Shown: in pieces, positions 50,353 to 59,533 of the stretch
Layout: every line of letters starts with the position of its first letter
Position numbering within the stretch: position 1 is the first letter of the stretch
DNA from: Pseudomonas sp. GD04091
Lineage (GTDB): Bacteria; Pseudomonadota; Gammaproteobacteria; Pseudomonadales; Pseudomonadaceae
Direction of reading: 5' to 3'
DNA: 64,000 nt
Assembly (NCBI RefSeq): GCF_029836165.1
Contig: NZ_JAOEBG010000028.1
Coordinates: forward strand, 1 to 64,000
Program-made: the position numbers and the translations under genes
The notes under the pieces: model-generated
What the model was told of the DNA's origin: nothing
The model's database searches: none
The model's input: the letters and a program-made list of their open reading frames with translations, nothing else

Positions 50353-52293
50353 TCACAAGCGGAAATGCCCCACCATCCCCTTCAAGTCATTGCCCAGCTG
50401 TGCCAGCTCGACACTTGAGCGGGCGTTGTCCTCCATCGCCAACGCCGCCTGATCCGCGCTGCCGCGAATCTGCGTGACGCTGCGACTGATCTCCTCGGCC
50501 ACCGAACTCTGCTGCTCGGCCGCCGCGGCGATCTGCTGGTTCATCTGCTGGATCAGCGACACCGCCGCGGCGATGCTGCCCAGGGCGCTTTCGGTCTGCA
50601 GCGTGTCGGCCACCGCCAGGCGCACCAGCTCGGCGCTGCCGCGAATCTGCCGCACCGACTGCTGGGCGTTGCCGCGCAGACTGGCGACCAGGCGCTCGAT
50701 CTCTTCGGTGGAGTGCCGGGTGCGCCGGGCCAGGGCGCGCACCTCATCGGCCACCACGGCGAAGCCACGGCCCTGCTCTCCAGCCCTGGCCGCCTCGATC
50801 GCCGCGTTGAGCGCCAGCAGGTTGGTCTGCTCGGCCACACTCTTGATCACCTCCAGCACGTCGCCGATGGTGTGGATCTCGGCACTCAGGCTGTCGATCC
50901 CGCTGCTGGCGGTTTCGGCGGCCGTGGCCAGTTGCTCGATGCGCTGCAAACTCTGGCGCACCACCTGCTGCCCGGCCTCGACCTTGTCGTCGGCGGCCTG
51001 GGCCGCCTGGGCCGCCTGCTCGGCATTGCGCGCCACGTCATGCACGGTGGCGGTCATCTGCTGCATGGCGGTGGCCACCTGTTCGGTCTCGCCCTTCTGG
51101 CAGCCGACCTCGCGATTGGTCTGCTCGGTGACCGCCGACAGTGCCTGGGCGCTGCCCGCCAGTTGCTCGATGCCCTGCTGCAGACCACTGACGATGCCAG
51201 ACAGGCCCTCGGCCATCTGCTGCATGGCCTGCAGCAATTGACCGACCTCATCGCCACGCGGCGCCTCTGCCTCGATGCCCAGCTCACCGGCGGCAATGCG
51301 CCGGGCACGACTGATCACCCGCTTGAGCGGCGCGACCACGGCGCGGGTGATCAGCCAGGCAGCCAGCACACCCACCAGCAGCGCCAGTGCCGTGGCCCCG
51401 GCGATGGCCCCGGCGTTGCGGGTCAGTTCGGCCTGCATGGCCTGCTCCTGGGCAGCGTAGGCCTGGTCGACCCGGGCCGTGACCTGCTCGGCGCGCTCCT
51501 GCAGCTGGCGCTTGATGCCCTGCTCCTGCCCGAGCAAGTCGGTGTACTCGTTGAGCCTCTCGGAGAAACTGGCGATATGCCCAGCCACCTCGCCCAGCAC
51601 ACTCTGGTATCCGGCATCGGCGACGGCTGACTTGAGCTGCTCCACGAGAGTCGCCGCTTCCACCGTTTGTGCGATGCGCCCCTGGGCGATGGCCTCGTCG
51701 CCCTTGCGGCTCTGTTCGAGGCGGACCCTGGCCTCGTCCATGGCCTGCAGCATCAGCCGCGAGACCTGCGCCACCTGCCCGGCCTGTTCGAGAAAATCGC
51801 TGCCCTGCTGGCCCTGGGATTGCTTGAGGGTATAGGTGCCGTCGTCGCTCAGGCCGGCCTGCAGCACATCGAGGTTGTTGGCGACGCTGGACACCGACCA
51901 GCTGGCCATGTCCAGCGCCAGCTCCTTGGCCTGGACCGCCTGGACGAACTGATCGAAGGCTTGCCCGTATGCGCCGAGGTCAGCCTCGGCCGCCTCCAGC
52001 ACAGGGATGCCACGGGTACGCTCGACCAACCCCTGCAAACCGCTGCGCAGCGCCTCGGCCTCCTTGACGTCCGAGCGCAAGGCGAACGCCTGTTCGTGCT
52101 GGCGCAACTTCAGCAGGTCGGTGTTGAACTGGGCCATCTGGCGCAGCCCATCGAAACGCTGGCCGACGCTGGCCAGGGCGTATACACCGATGGCCGCCAC
52201 CACCAGGGTCAACAGCAGCACCAGGGCGAAACCCAGGCCCAGCTTGCGCGCCATGCCCAGGTTGGCCAGTACTCCGTGCTTGGTCGCCACCAT
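50353..52293 (-). CDS. Methyl-accepting chemotaxis protein with HBM-type sensor domain
   Basis: 646 aa chemoreceptor. TM1 at about 17-38, a long (~255 aa) all-helical periplasmic domain of the helical bimodular type, TM2 at about 295-317 (GAIAGATALALLVGVLAAWLI), a HAMP domain, and a cytoplasmic hairpin with the tip EQTNLLALNAAIEAARAGEQGRGFAVVADEVRALA. It ends without a CheR-binding pentapeptide. HBM receptors such as McpS of P. putida sense organic acids, so a similar ligand class is likely. Start is the ATG at 52293. Confidence 0.88.
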   Translation of the reverse strand: MVATKHGVLANLGMARKLGLGFALVLLLTLVVAAIGVYALASVGQRFDGLRQMAQFNTDLLKLRQHEQAFALRSDVKEAEALRSGLQGLVERTRGIPVLEAAEADLGAYGQAFDQFVQAVQAKELALDMASWSVSSVANNLDVLQAGLSDDGTYTLKQSQGQQGSDFLEQAGQVAQVSRLMLQAMDEARVRLEQSRKGDEAIAQGRIAQTVEAATLVEQLKSAVADAGYQSVLGEVAGHIASFSERLNEYTDLLGQEQGIKRQLQERAEQVTARVDQAYAAQEQAMQAELTRNAGAIAGATALALLVGVLAAWLITRAVVAPLKRVISRARRIAAGELGIEAEAPRGDEVGQLLQAMQQMAEGLSGIVSGLQQGIEQLAGSAQALSAVTEQTNREVGCQKGETEQVATAMQQMTATVHDVARNAEQAAQAAQAADDKVEAGQQVVRQSLQRIEQLATAAETASSGIDSLSAEIHTIGDVLEVIKSVAEQTNLLALNAAIEAARAGEQGRGFAVVADEVRALARRTRHSTEEIERLVASLRGNAQQSVRQIRGSAELVRLAVADTLQTESALGSIAAAVSLIQQMNQQIAAAAEQQSSVAEEISRSVTQIRGSADQAALAMEDNARSSVELAQLGNDLKGMVGHFRL

Positions 52294-52399
52294 CGCCCAT
52301 CCCCCGTCGTCTCTGATCTGGCAAGAGTGGCAATGGCGCGGACTCCCTCACAAGAGCCGGAGGTACCAATGGTGTCATTTAGCTATGTTCGTGTCGTTT

Positions 52400-53797
52400 T
52401 CAGGCCGATGAAGGTCGCCCTGCATCGGCAAAGAACGCCTGCGCACGGCAATCCTGCCCATAAGCGACATTGATTCGCAGCCAGTCGCAAGCCCGCCCTT
52501 GCGGGTCGAAGGCACTGCCAGGCGTCAGCAGCACGGCATGCTCAAGCGCTCGGCGCTCCAGCTCGGCGAAGGTCAGCCCCGGCACCCGCGCCCAGACGAA
52601 CATGCCGCCGAACGGTTCGCAGAACACCTCCCAGCCACACGCCTCCAGCTGTCGGAGCACTCTGGCCATGTGCTGGCCGAGGCGCATCCGCAGGCGCTGC
52701 ACGCTCTTGCGGTAGCTGCCATTGGCGAGCATCTGCCCGACCACCTGCTCGGCGAAGCGTGAAGTACCGATGCCACTGACCATCTTCAGCTCCGCCAGGC
52801 GCGCGATCAGTGTGGGCTCCGCCACCAGATAGCCGACCCGCAACGCGCTGCTGAGGGTCTTGGAGAAACTGCCCATGTAGATCACCCGCTGCTCACTGTC
52901 GAGGGTGCACAAGCGGGTCGCCGGGCCTTCCTGGAAGTCCGCGTAGATATCGTCCTCGACGATGCGCAGATCGTGCTCGCGCGCCAGCTCCAGCAGCCGG
53001 TAGGCGACCTTGGGCGTCAGGCTGGTGCCGGTCGGGTTCTGGTACAGGCTGTTGATGAACAGGCAACGCGGCCGGTGCTCGGCCAGTACCTGTTCGAGCA
53101 CCGCCAGGTCCGGACCGCCAAGGGTGCGCGGGACTTCCAGCATCTGCACGCCATGCTGGCGCAGCAAGTTGTACAGGTTGTAGTAGCCGGGGCGTTCCAC
53201 CAGCACCTTGTCCCCCGGCGACAGCAGCGTGCGCACCAACAGGTCGAGTGCATGACTGGCGCCCTGGGTGGTGATGATCCGCTCGGGCTCGGCGGCGATA
53301 TCCAGCCGGGCCAAGCCCTTGTGCAGCTGCAGGCGCAGACTGGCCAGGCCCTGGGGCGGGCAATAGTCGAACAATGCCTCGGGGGCGCCGCGGCTGACCT
53401 GGCGGATAGCCTGGGCCAGCTCGGCCTCGGCGCGCCAGGCCACCGGCAACCAGCCGCAGCCGAGCTTGAGCAATTCATCGTGCCCCTCGCGGAATTGCCG
53501 CCAACTGCCATCGATCGCCTCGCCCCACGGCGTGCCGGCGTCCGACTGCAGGCCAGGTTTACGTTCGGCGACGAAAAAGCCGGCGCCATGCCGGGCTTCC
53601 AGCCAACCGCTGGCCACCAGCCGATCATAGGCTTCGATCACGCACGACGCGCTCACCGCCTGATCCCGCGCCAAGGCACGGATCGACGGCAGGCGCGCGC
53701 CAGGACGCAGGCGCTGCCGCTCGATCCAGGCCTGCAGGTGCCGGGTCAACTGCTCGACCAGGGGCAAGGGGTGATGGCGATCCAGATTGAAGTGCAT
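52400..53797 (-). CDS. MocR-type regulator: GntR DNA-binding domain fused to aminotransferase
   Basis: 465 aa. The N-terminal GntR winged helix (LPLVEQLTRHLQAWIERQRLRPGARLPSIRALARDQAVSASCV) lies at about residues 11-53, followed by a class I aminotransferase-like domain from about 110. The PLP lysine is Lys313 in YMGSFSKTLSS, with NPTG at 254-257 and the ring-stacking Asp283. It is divergent from the MFS exporter at 53914, its probable target. Effector unknown. Confidence 0.88.
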   Translation of the reverse strand: MHFNLDRHHPLPLVEQLTRHLQAWIERQRLRPGARLPSIRALARDQAVSASCVIEAYDRLVASGWLEARHGAGFFVAERKPGLQSDAGTPWGEAIDGSWRQFREGHDELLKLGCGWLPVAWRAEAELAQAIRQVSRGAPEALFDYCPPQGLASLRLQLHKGLARLDIAAEPERIITTQGASHALDLLVRTLLSPGDKVLVERPGYYNLYNLLRQHGVQMLEVPRTLGGPDLAVLEQVLAEHRPRCLFINSLYQNPTGTSLTPKVAYRLLELAREHDLRIVEDDIYADFQEGPATRLCTLDSEQRVIYMGSFSKTLSSALRVGYLVAEPTLIARLAELKMVSGIGTSRFAEQVVGQMLANGSYRKSVQRLRMRLGQHMARVLRQLEACGWEVFCEPFGGMFVWARVPGLTFAELERRALEHAVLLTPGSAFDPQGRACDWLRINVAYGQDCRAQAFFADAGRPSSA

Positions 53798-53913
53798 GGA
53801 AAGTGTTCGCTGATTTCAGGCAAACAGTTAAGCACAAATGCTGCTGGAGTGTGCCTTGGCGATCCCGGCCCAACGACCGATGCTGCACGAAACCGATCCA
53901 GTGGATACCTTCG

Positions 53914-55080
53914 ATGCCTGTTCGTCACGCGCCAGCCCTGCTGGCTTTCGCCCTGTGCCTGATCACCCTGGCGGTGAACCTCCAGGCACCGCTGTACATG
54001 ACCTATGCCGACCTGTCCGGACGCGGCGCAGCGGCCACCGCCGTGGCCTTCTCCGGCTATGTGCTCGGGGTGCTGCCGGTGCTGCTGGCGCTGGGCGGCC
54101 TGGCCGACCGGGTCGGGCGGCGCCCGTTGATCCTTGCCGCCCTCATCCTGTCGATGGTCGCCACGCTGATCATGCTGCTGATGCCAAGCCTGGAGACACT
54201 CGGCCTGGCGCGGCTGCTCCTCGGCCTGGGCACCGGGCTGGCCTCGGCCACCGCCACGGCCTACATGAGCGAGCTGATGGCGCCCGAGGATGGCGGCCGC
54301 GCCATGCTCTGGGTCACCGCCAGCACCTCGCTCGGCTTCGGCCTGGGCGCGGCACTGACCAGTCTGTTCCTGTTGCGTGGGCCAACGCTCACACCCGCCA
54401 GTTTCCACCTACAGCTGGCCTTGGCCGCGCTTGCCCTGCTGCTGGTCTGGCGCCTGCCCGATCCGCGTCCGGCGCAACGCAGCGCCATGCTGCGCCTGCC
54501 CTTCTACCCGGCCGGCAGCCTGGCGTTTGGCCTGGCGATCCTGCTGGCCTGGGCTTGTGTCGGGCTGGTCATCGCCCTGCTTCCGGGGATCCTGCGCCAG
54601 CATGGGTTAAGCGCCTGGTCGGGGTTCTCGACCTTCTGCGTGATCAGTTGCGGGTTGCTGTTCCAGCCTCTGGCACGACGCATGGCCAGCATCCGGGCGA
54701 CCTTGCTGGGCCTGCTGATACTGCCGTGCAGCTATGCGCTGCTGGCCTGGGGGGCTGATACCGGCAACCTGCCATGCGTGCTACTGGGTGCTGTCGCCGC
54801 CAGCAGCGCCTGCTATGGCTTCATCTACCTGGGCGGGCTGGCGGCGGTGAATCAGTTGGCCAGCCGCGAAAAAACCCGGGCGAGCGCCGGGTTCTTCCTG
54901 CTCGCCTACCTGGGGTTCAGCCTGCCGGTGATCTTCACCGGGCTGCTCAGCGACCGGCTGGGATCGCGCACGGCGCTGGAAGCGTTCGGCGGCGTCCTGC
55001 TGGTGGGCTGTGCCGCAGTGGCGTTGACGTTGTGGACATCTGCGCGGGCACCCTCGCGGGTGAACCCGCTCCCACGGTAG
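53914..55080 (+). CDS. MFS exporter with REP-derived C-terminal tail
   Basis: 388 aa from the ATG at 53914; 12 predicted helices. Motif A appears as GGLADRVGRRPLI between helices 2 and 3. The last residues SARAPSRVNPLPR are encoded by a REP-like sequence (CGCGGGTGAACCCGCTCCCA, 55056-55075), in which the stop codon lies. It is divergent from a MocR regulator. Likely a drug or amino-acid efflux system; the substrate is unknown. Confidence 0.85.
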   Translation: MPVRHAPALLAFALCLITLAVNLQAPLYMTYADLSGRGAAATAVAFSGYVLGVLPVLLALGGLADRVGRRPLILAALILSMVATLIMLLMPSLETLGLARLLLGLGTGLASATATAYMSELMAPEDGGRAMLWVTASTSLGFGLGAALTSLFLLRGPTLTPASFHLQLALAALALLLVWRLPDPRPAQRSAMLRLPFYPAGSLAFGLAILLAWACVGLVIALLPGILRQHGLSAWSGFSTFCVISCGLLFQPLARRMASIRATLLGLLILPCSYALLAWGADTGNLPCVLLGAVAASSACYGFIYLGGLAAVNQLASREKTRASAGFFLLAYLGFSLPVIFTGLLSDRLGSRTALEAFGGVLLVGCAAVALTLWTSARAPSRVNPLPR

Positions 55081-55081
55081 C

Positions 55082-55843
55082 TCAGATCGCCAGCGCGCCG
55101 CCATCGACGGTCAGGCTATGCCCAGTGGTGAACGCCGCGCCATCGCTGCACAGGTAGAGCACGGCGCTGGCGATCTCCTCGACCTTGCCGATGCGTCCGA
55201 CCGGGTGCATCGCCGCGGCGAATTCGGCCTTGCGTGGGTCGGCCTCGTAGGCGCGGCGGAACATGTCGGTGTCGATCACCGCCGGGCACACCGCATTGAC
55301 CCGAATGCCCTTCTTCGCATACTCGATGGCCGCCGACTTCGTCAGACCGATCACCGCGTGCTTGGAGGCAGCGTAGATGCTCATCTTCGGCGCCGCCGAC
55401 AGGCCAGCCACCGAGGCGGTGTTGACGATGGCGCCACCGCCCTGGGCCAGCAGCAGTGGCAACTGGTACTTCATGCACAGCCACACGCCCTTGACGTTGA
55501 CGCCCATGATCGCGTCGAATTCCGCTTCGCTGCCTTCGGCCAGGCGGCCCTTCTCGATCTCGATACCGGCGTTGTTGAAGGCATAGTCGAGCCGGTCATA
55601 GGCCTGGACGATCCGTTCGTGCAACTGACGCACATCGTCGTCGCGGGTGACGTCGCACGCCACGAACCGCGCCTCGCCACCAGCCTCGCGAATCAGCGCC
55701 ACCGTAGCCTCGCCCCCGCTCGCATCACGGTCGGCCACCACTACCTTCAACCCCTCGGCGGCGAACGCCAGCGCCGTCGCCCGGCCGATACCCGCCGCAC
55801 CACCGGTGACCAGGGCGACCTGGCCGGAGAAAGTCATGCTCAT
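55082..55843 (-). CDS. SDR-family oxidoreductase
   Basis: 253 aa from the ATG at 55843 (AGGAG 6 nt upstream). Classical SDR: TGGAAGIGRATAL (nucleotide binding), CDVTRDDDV, NNAGIE, catalytic YAASKHAVIG, and the C-terminal TGHSLTVDGG. Similar to glucose-dehydrogenase-like and LinC-like SDRs. Substrate unknown. It converges with the MFS gene, ending 1 nt past its stop codon. Confidence 0.88.
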   Translation of the reverse strand: MSMTFSGQVALVTGGAAGIGRATALAFAAEGLKVVVADRDASGGEATVALIREAGGEARFVACDVTRDDDVRQLHERIVQAYDRLDYAFNNAGIEIEKGRLAEGSEAEFDAIMGVNVKGVWLCMKYQLPLLLAQGGGAIVNTASVAGLSAAPKMSIYAASKHAVIGLTKSAAIEYAKKGIRVNAVCPAVIDTDMFRRAYEADPRKAEFAAAMHPVGRIGKVEEIASAVLYLCSDGAAFTTGHSLTVDGGALAI

Positions 55844-56021
55844 CACTGGCTCCTGCAAAATGGATGGAAAGTCCGCGCTGAGTCTAGTCAGCCCGCCGCC
55901 GGGCTGGGCAGCATCATCAGGGGCGCGGTTGGACTACTATCGTTCGCGGTGATCTTGCGTGACGTCGCCCATCCAGCAGGCCGATCATCGTGCCTCTTGC
56001 CTCTATCCAGGAGAATCAGCC

Positions 56022-57023
56022 ATGAGCTACACCAATCGCCGCTTCCTGCTCAGCAAACGCCCGGTCGGCGCCGTGCGCCGTGACGACTTCACCTACGAGC
56101 AGGTGCCCGCCAGCGAGCCGGGCGAGGGCCAGGTGCTGGTGAAGAACCTCTACCTGTCCCTGGACCCGGCCATGCGTGGCTGGATGAACGAAGGCAAGTC
56201 CTACATACCGCCCGTGGGCCTGGGCCAGGTGATGCGTGCGCTCGGCGTCGGCGAGGTGGTCAGCTCCAATCATCCGGACTTCAAGCCCGGCGACCCTGTC
56301 AGCGGCGCCCTGGGCGTGCAGGACTACTTCACCGGCGAGCCCCAGGGCCTGCACAAGATCGATCCCAGGCTCGCGCCCCTGCCCCGCTATCTCTCCGCCC
56401 TGGGCATGACCGGCATGACCGCCTACTTCGCCCTGCTCGATGTCGGCCAGCCCAAGGCCGGCAACACCGTGGTGATCTCCGGCGCCGCCGGCGCGGTCGG
56501 CAGCATTGCCGGGCAGATCGCCAAGCTCAAGGGCTGCCGCGTGGTAGGTATCGCCGGCGGCGCGCAGAAGTGCCAATACCTGCTGGATGAACTGGGCTTC
56601 GACGGCGTCATCGACTACAAGGCCGAAGACGTGTTGGCCGGCCTCAAGCGTGAGTGCCCCAATGGCGTGGACGTGTACTTCGACAACGTCGGCGGCGACA
56701 TCCTCGACGCCGTGCTGTCTCGGCTCAATTTCAAGGCCCGCGTGGTGATCTGCGGCGCCATCAGCCAGTACAACAACAAGGAGGCGGTCAAGGGGCCGGC
56801 CAACTACCTGTCGCTGCTGGTCAACCGGGCACGCATGGAGGGCTTCGTGGTGATGGACCACGTCAAGGAGTACGGCAAGGCCGCGCAGGAGATGGCCGGC
56901 TGGCTGGCCAGCGGCAAGGTGAAGAGCAAGGAGGATGTGGTGGACGGGCTGGAGACCTTCCCCGAAACGCTGCTCAAGCTGTTCAGTGGAGAGAATTTCG
57001 GCAAGCTGGTGCTGAAAGTCTAA
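56022..57023 (+). CDS. NADP-dependent alkenal/one oxidoreductase (CurA/YncB-like MDR)
   Basis: 333 aa zinc-independent medium-chain reductase. N-terminal RFLLSKRPVGAV and SLDPAMRGWMN match the leukotriene-B4 dehydrogenase/CurA group. The nucleotide-binding motif is SGAAGAVGSIAGQIAKLKG near residue 155, with VDVYFDNVGGDILD following. It reduces alpha,beta-unsaturated carbonyls. An AGGAG ribosome site is present. Monocistronic, followed by a REP-like copy. Confidence 0.9.
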   Translation: MSYTNRRFLLSKRPVGAVRRDDFTYEQVPASEPGEGQVLVKNLYLSLDPAMRGWMNEGKSYIPPVGLGQVMRALGVGEVVSSNHPDFKPGDPVSGALGVQDYFTGEPQGLHKIDPRLAPLPRYLSALGMTGMTAYFALLDVGQPKAGNTVVISGAAGAVGSIAGQIAKLKGCRVVGIAGGAQKCQYLLDELGFDGVIDYKAEDVLAGLKRECPNGVDVYFDNVGGDILDAVLSRLNFKARVVICGAISQYNNKEAVKGPANYLSLLVNRARMEGFVVMDHVKEYGKAAQEMAGWLASGKVKSKEDVVDGLETFPETLLKLFSGENFGKLVLKV

Positions 57024-57040
57024 GGGCTGCCGCACAGCCC

Positions 57041-57083
57041 CTGTGGGAGCGGGCTTGCCGGCGATGGGCTGCAATGCGGCCCC
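57041..57083. repeat. REP-like element with hairpin
   Basis: CTGTGGGAGCGGGCTTGCCG followed by GGGCTGCAATGCGGCCC between convergent oxidoreductase and pyrF genes. Confidence 0.6.
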
Positions 57084-57095
57084 GACACTTGCGGA

Positions 57096-57797
57096 TCAGC
57101 CGCGGATCTCGGCCACCACGGCAGCCAGCGCCTTGGCCGGGTCCGCCGCCTGGCTGATCGGACGCCCGATCACCAGGTAATCGGAACCCGCATCCAGCGC
57201 TTGGCGCGGAGTCAGAATCCGGCGCTGGTCATCCTGGGCACTGCCTGCGGGGCGAATCCCCGGGGTCACCAGTTGCAGCGCAGGATGCGCCGCCTTCAAC
57301 GCCGGCGCTTCCAGCGCCGAGCACACCAGACCGTCCATACCGGCCTTCTGCGCCAGCGCCGCCAGGCGCAGCACCTGCTCCTGTGGGTCGACGTCCAGAC
57401 CGATGCCGGCCAGGTCCTCACGCTCCATGCTGGTCAGCACGGTCACACCGATCAGCAGCGGCTGCGGGCCGCTGCGCTTGGCCAGCTCTTCGCGGCAGGC
57501 CGACATCATGCGCAGGCCACCGGAGCAATGCACGTTGACCATCCACACGCCCATCTCGGCCGCGGCCTTGACCGCCATGGCGGTGGTGTTGGGGATATCG
57601 TGGAACTTGAGGTCGAGGAACACTTCGAAGCCCTTGCTGCAGAGGGTCTCGACAATGCCTGCGGCGCTGCTGGTGAACAGCTCCTTGCCGACCTTCACCC
57701 GGCACAGCGCCGGATCAAGCTGGTCAGCCAGCTTCAGGGCGGCATCACGGGTAGGGAAATCCAGGGCGACGATCAGGGGCGTCTGGCAGGCGGACAT
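57096..57797 (-). CDS. pyrF: Orotidine 5'-phosphate decarboxylase
   Basis: 233 aa. Last step of UMP synthesis. The signature FLDLKFHDIPNT carries the catalytic Asp62-Lys64-Asp67 set. The N-terminal VALDFPTRDAAL and the C-terminal TPGIRPAGSAQDDQRR and IGRPISQAADP phosphate-binding motifs are intact. Standard length. It is divergent from the DUF2897 gene. Confidence 0.97.
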   Translation of the reverse strand: MSACQTPLIVALDFPTRDAALKLADQLDPALCRVKVGKELFTSSAAGIVETLCSKGFEVFLDLKFHDIPNTTAMAVKAAAEMGVWMVNVHCSGGLRMMSACREELAKRSGPQPLLIGVTVLTSMEREDLAGIGLDVDPQEQVLRLAALAQKAGMDGLVCSALEAPALKAAHPALQLVTPGIRPAGSAQDDQRRILTPRQALDAGSDYLVIGRPISQAADPAKALAAVVAEIRG

Positions 57798-57879
57798 GGG
57801 CAGGGTCTCTTGGCAAGTCGTAAACGGCGCGCATTGTAAACGAAGTGGCCAAGGGTTTGGGGGCCGCGGGTCATGAGAA

Positions 57880-57908
57880 TTGGCCAGCCTGGGTGTGACT
57901 TCTATACT
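57880..57908 (+). promoter_or_regulatory. Sigma-70 promoter for the DUF2897 gene
   Basis: TTGGCC (57880-57885), 17 nt, TATACT (57903-57908). Transcription would start about 65 nt before the ATG at 57980. Confidence 0.65.
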
Positions 57909-57979
57909 GGAACCAATGGCTGCGGCAGTGGATCGAATGCCATGCGAGCGGTGCCCTTCAAGCGTTCAGGAGAATGTCG

Positions 57980-58147
57980 ATGCCTTGGTATGCCTGGTTG
58001 ATACTGATTGTCGCCCTCGGCTCGATAGTCGGCGGGTTGATGCTCTTGCGGGATACGGCGAAAAAGTTGCCGTTGACGGAGGAACAGCTCAAGAAGGTAC
58101 ATGAGCGAAACGCAGAAATGGATGAAAAGGAGGCAAAGGATCGATAG
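57980..58147 (+). CDS. DUF2897 small membrane protein
   Basis: 55 aa: MPWYAWLILIVALGSIVGGL starts one transmembrane helix, followed by a charged tail LPLTEEQLKKVHERNAEMDEKEAKDR typical of DUF2897. AGGAG lies 7 nt before the ATG at 57980, while the ATG at 57974 is too close to it. No function known for the family. It appears monocistronic, with its own promoter at 57880. Confidence 0.8.
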   Translation: MPWYAWLILIVALGSIVGGLMLLRDTAKKLPLTEEQLKKVHERNAEMDEKEAKDR

Positions 58148-58194
58148 AAGCTCGATGGCCGAGCAGAACATATGGTCGACCATCGAGAGAGAGG

Positions 58195-58533
58195 TCAGTC
58201 CACCGTCAGTCGATCTCGATTACGCTCCAGCAACGCCTTTCCAATTCCCTTGATCTCCAGCAACTCGTCGACCGTTGAAAAAGGGCCATTCGCTTCGCGG
58301 TAAGCGACGATCGCTTCTGCCTTGGCTTTGCCAATGCCAGTGAGAGACGTCTGTAGCGCCAGTGCATCTGCGCTGTTCAGATCGACGCTGCCTGAGGTGG
58401 GTGACTTTGCCTGCGCAACAGGCACCTGCACGGCTACCGGATTATGCTCTGCCTGTACTGTCGCCGCACTAAGGGAGAACGACAGTCCGGCGAAAAGAGG
58501 CAGCAGCAAGTAGGAAAGAATGGTGTTACGCAT
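58195..58533 (-). CDS. ComEA-like helix-hairpin-helix DNA-binding protein
   Basis: 112 aa. Signal peptide MRNTILSYLLLPLFAGLSFSLSAA, then a ComEA helix-hairpin-helix repeat: VDLNSADALALQTSLTGIGKAKAEAIVAYREANGPF and VDELLEIKGIGKALLERNRDRL. Periplasmic, binds DNA; in competent species it takes part in uptake. It is the customary neighbour at the wbpM end of Pseudomonas O-antigen clusters. Confidence 0.88.
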   Translation of the reverse strand: MRNTILSYLLLPLFAGLSFSLSAATVQAEHNPVAVQVPVAQAKSPTSGSVDLNSADALALQTSLTGIGKAKAEAIVAYREANGPFSTVDELLEIKGIGKALLERNRDRLTVD

Positions 58534-58763
58534 GATTCATGCACTCCTGTGAATTAATATTGCAAGGCAGCGCTTCCCGCGCTGCGTTGTCAATATAGTG
58601 CCTGCCTTAGCCAAGCGCCTGCAGCTTTCCGCATGAATTGGTAACTGAATCAGACATCGCCGAGAGAGACCGCCATGCTCCGGCCATATCCAACCAGCCC
58701 CTCAAGACGTTAACACAATAAAGCGAAGCCAATGCCGGCGGCCAAGCCACTGCCTTATGCTGA

Positions 58764-59361
58764 TCAACCGACAAATGCCCGCCGTCGCGCGCCCATAAGG
58801 CTGAGCATCTTCGCTCTGGCCGGCGATTCATAATACTTGAACAACAGCACACTAATCGCCAGGGCAATCAAGAAGTACATGATCGCATAGGAAATATCCG
58901 TCAAGAGCGCGTGATCACTGCCAATACGAAGCCGCACATCCTGCCCCGCAATAATAATCAGCTGATGAACGAGATAGAAAGCAAAACTTGCCTCACCCCA
59001 CAACATCAAAAGACGACCACTGATCACCCGGGCGAGCACACCAGATTGGAATGCGAATGAGAAAATAACAAACGCCATGGGCGCCACGTAATACACATCA
59101 AATCTGTGTGCTTGTGAAACGTACTTGCCGAAATACAAGAAGGTGGCCAAAAGCACCAGTGAGGCGCACTGCAGAAGCCTGGCATTCCTTGCGGAAGGCG
59201 TGGGTATGACCAGGTAAAACCCAACATAACCTTCATACATGACGTCATTGAATGGGTGTACCGCTGTCGGCGAATCACTCTGAGCGAGAAAATTCAAGTG
59301 ACTGAAAAACACCATCAACGCCGCAAAAAAACGCAACGAGGTCAACGCTGAAAGCTATTCA
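58764..59361 (-). pseudogene. Decayed acyltransferase-3 (O-acetyltransferase) gene
   Basis: The minus-strand reading encodes the start (TSLRFFAALMVFFSHLNFL...FNDVMYEGYVG) and the C-terminal half (ASFAFYLVHQLIIIAG...) of a membrane acyltransferase of the Acyl_transf_3 family. About 190 residues remain against the usual 340-380, because the middle helices are missing at the junction GYVG|FYLVIP. At the 5' end, ATG AAT AGC TTT CAG CGT TGA stops at once; adding one base would restore MNSFQR-x-TSLRFF. Two lesions imply a relic. The gene sits at the border of the O-antigen cluster and is AT-rich compared with the backbone. Confidence 0.75.
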
Positions 59362-59533
59362 TTAAAATTAAAATCTCACAACAGATTCATCACTTTCAGC
59401 GTCAAATGTCAGCAGTGTCTTGCAGCACAGGGTCGAAACTGAACGCGTCCATGAATCGCCCCTGCCTTTTCGTGCATAGCGCCCATCATGGAAAATCGAC
59501 CTGCCATGCAGTGCCCATTGACCGCGCAGTCGC

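Noticed and set aside
58607..58867. 86-codon minus-strand ORF overlapping the acyltransferase relic
   Set aside because: Frame shadow of the relic's C-terminal part; no motif and no ribosome site.
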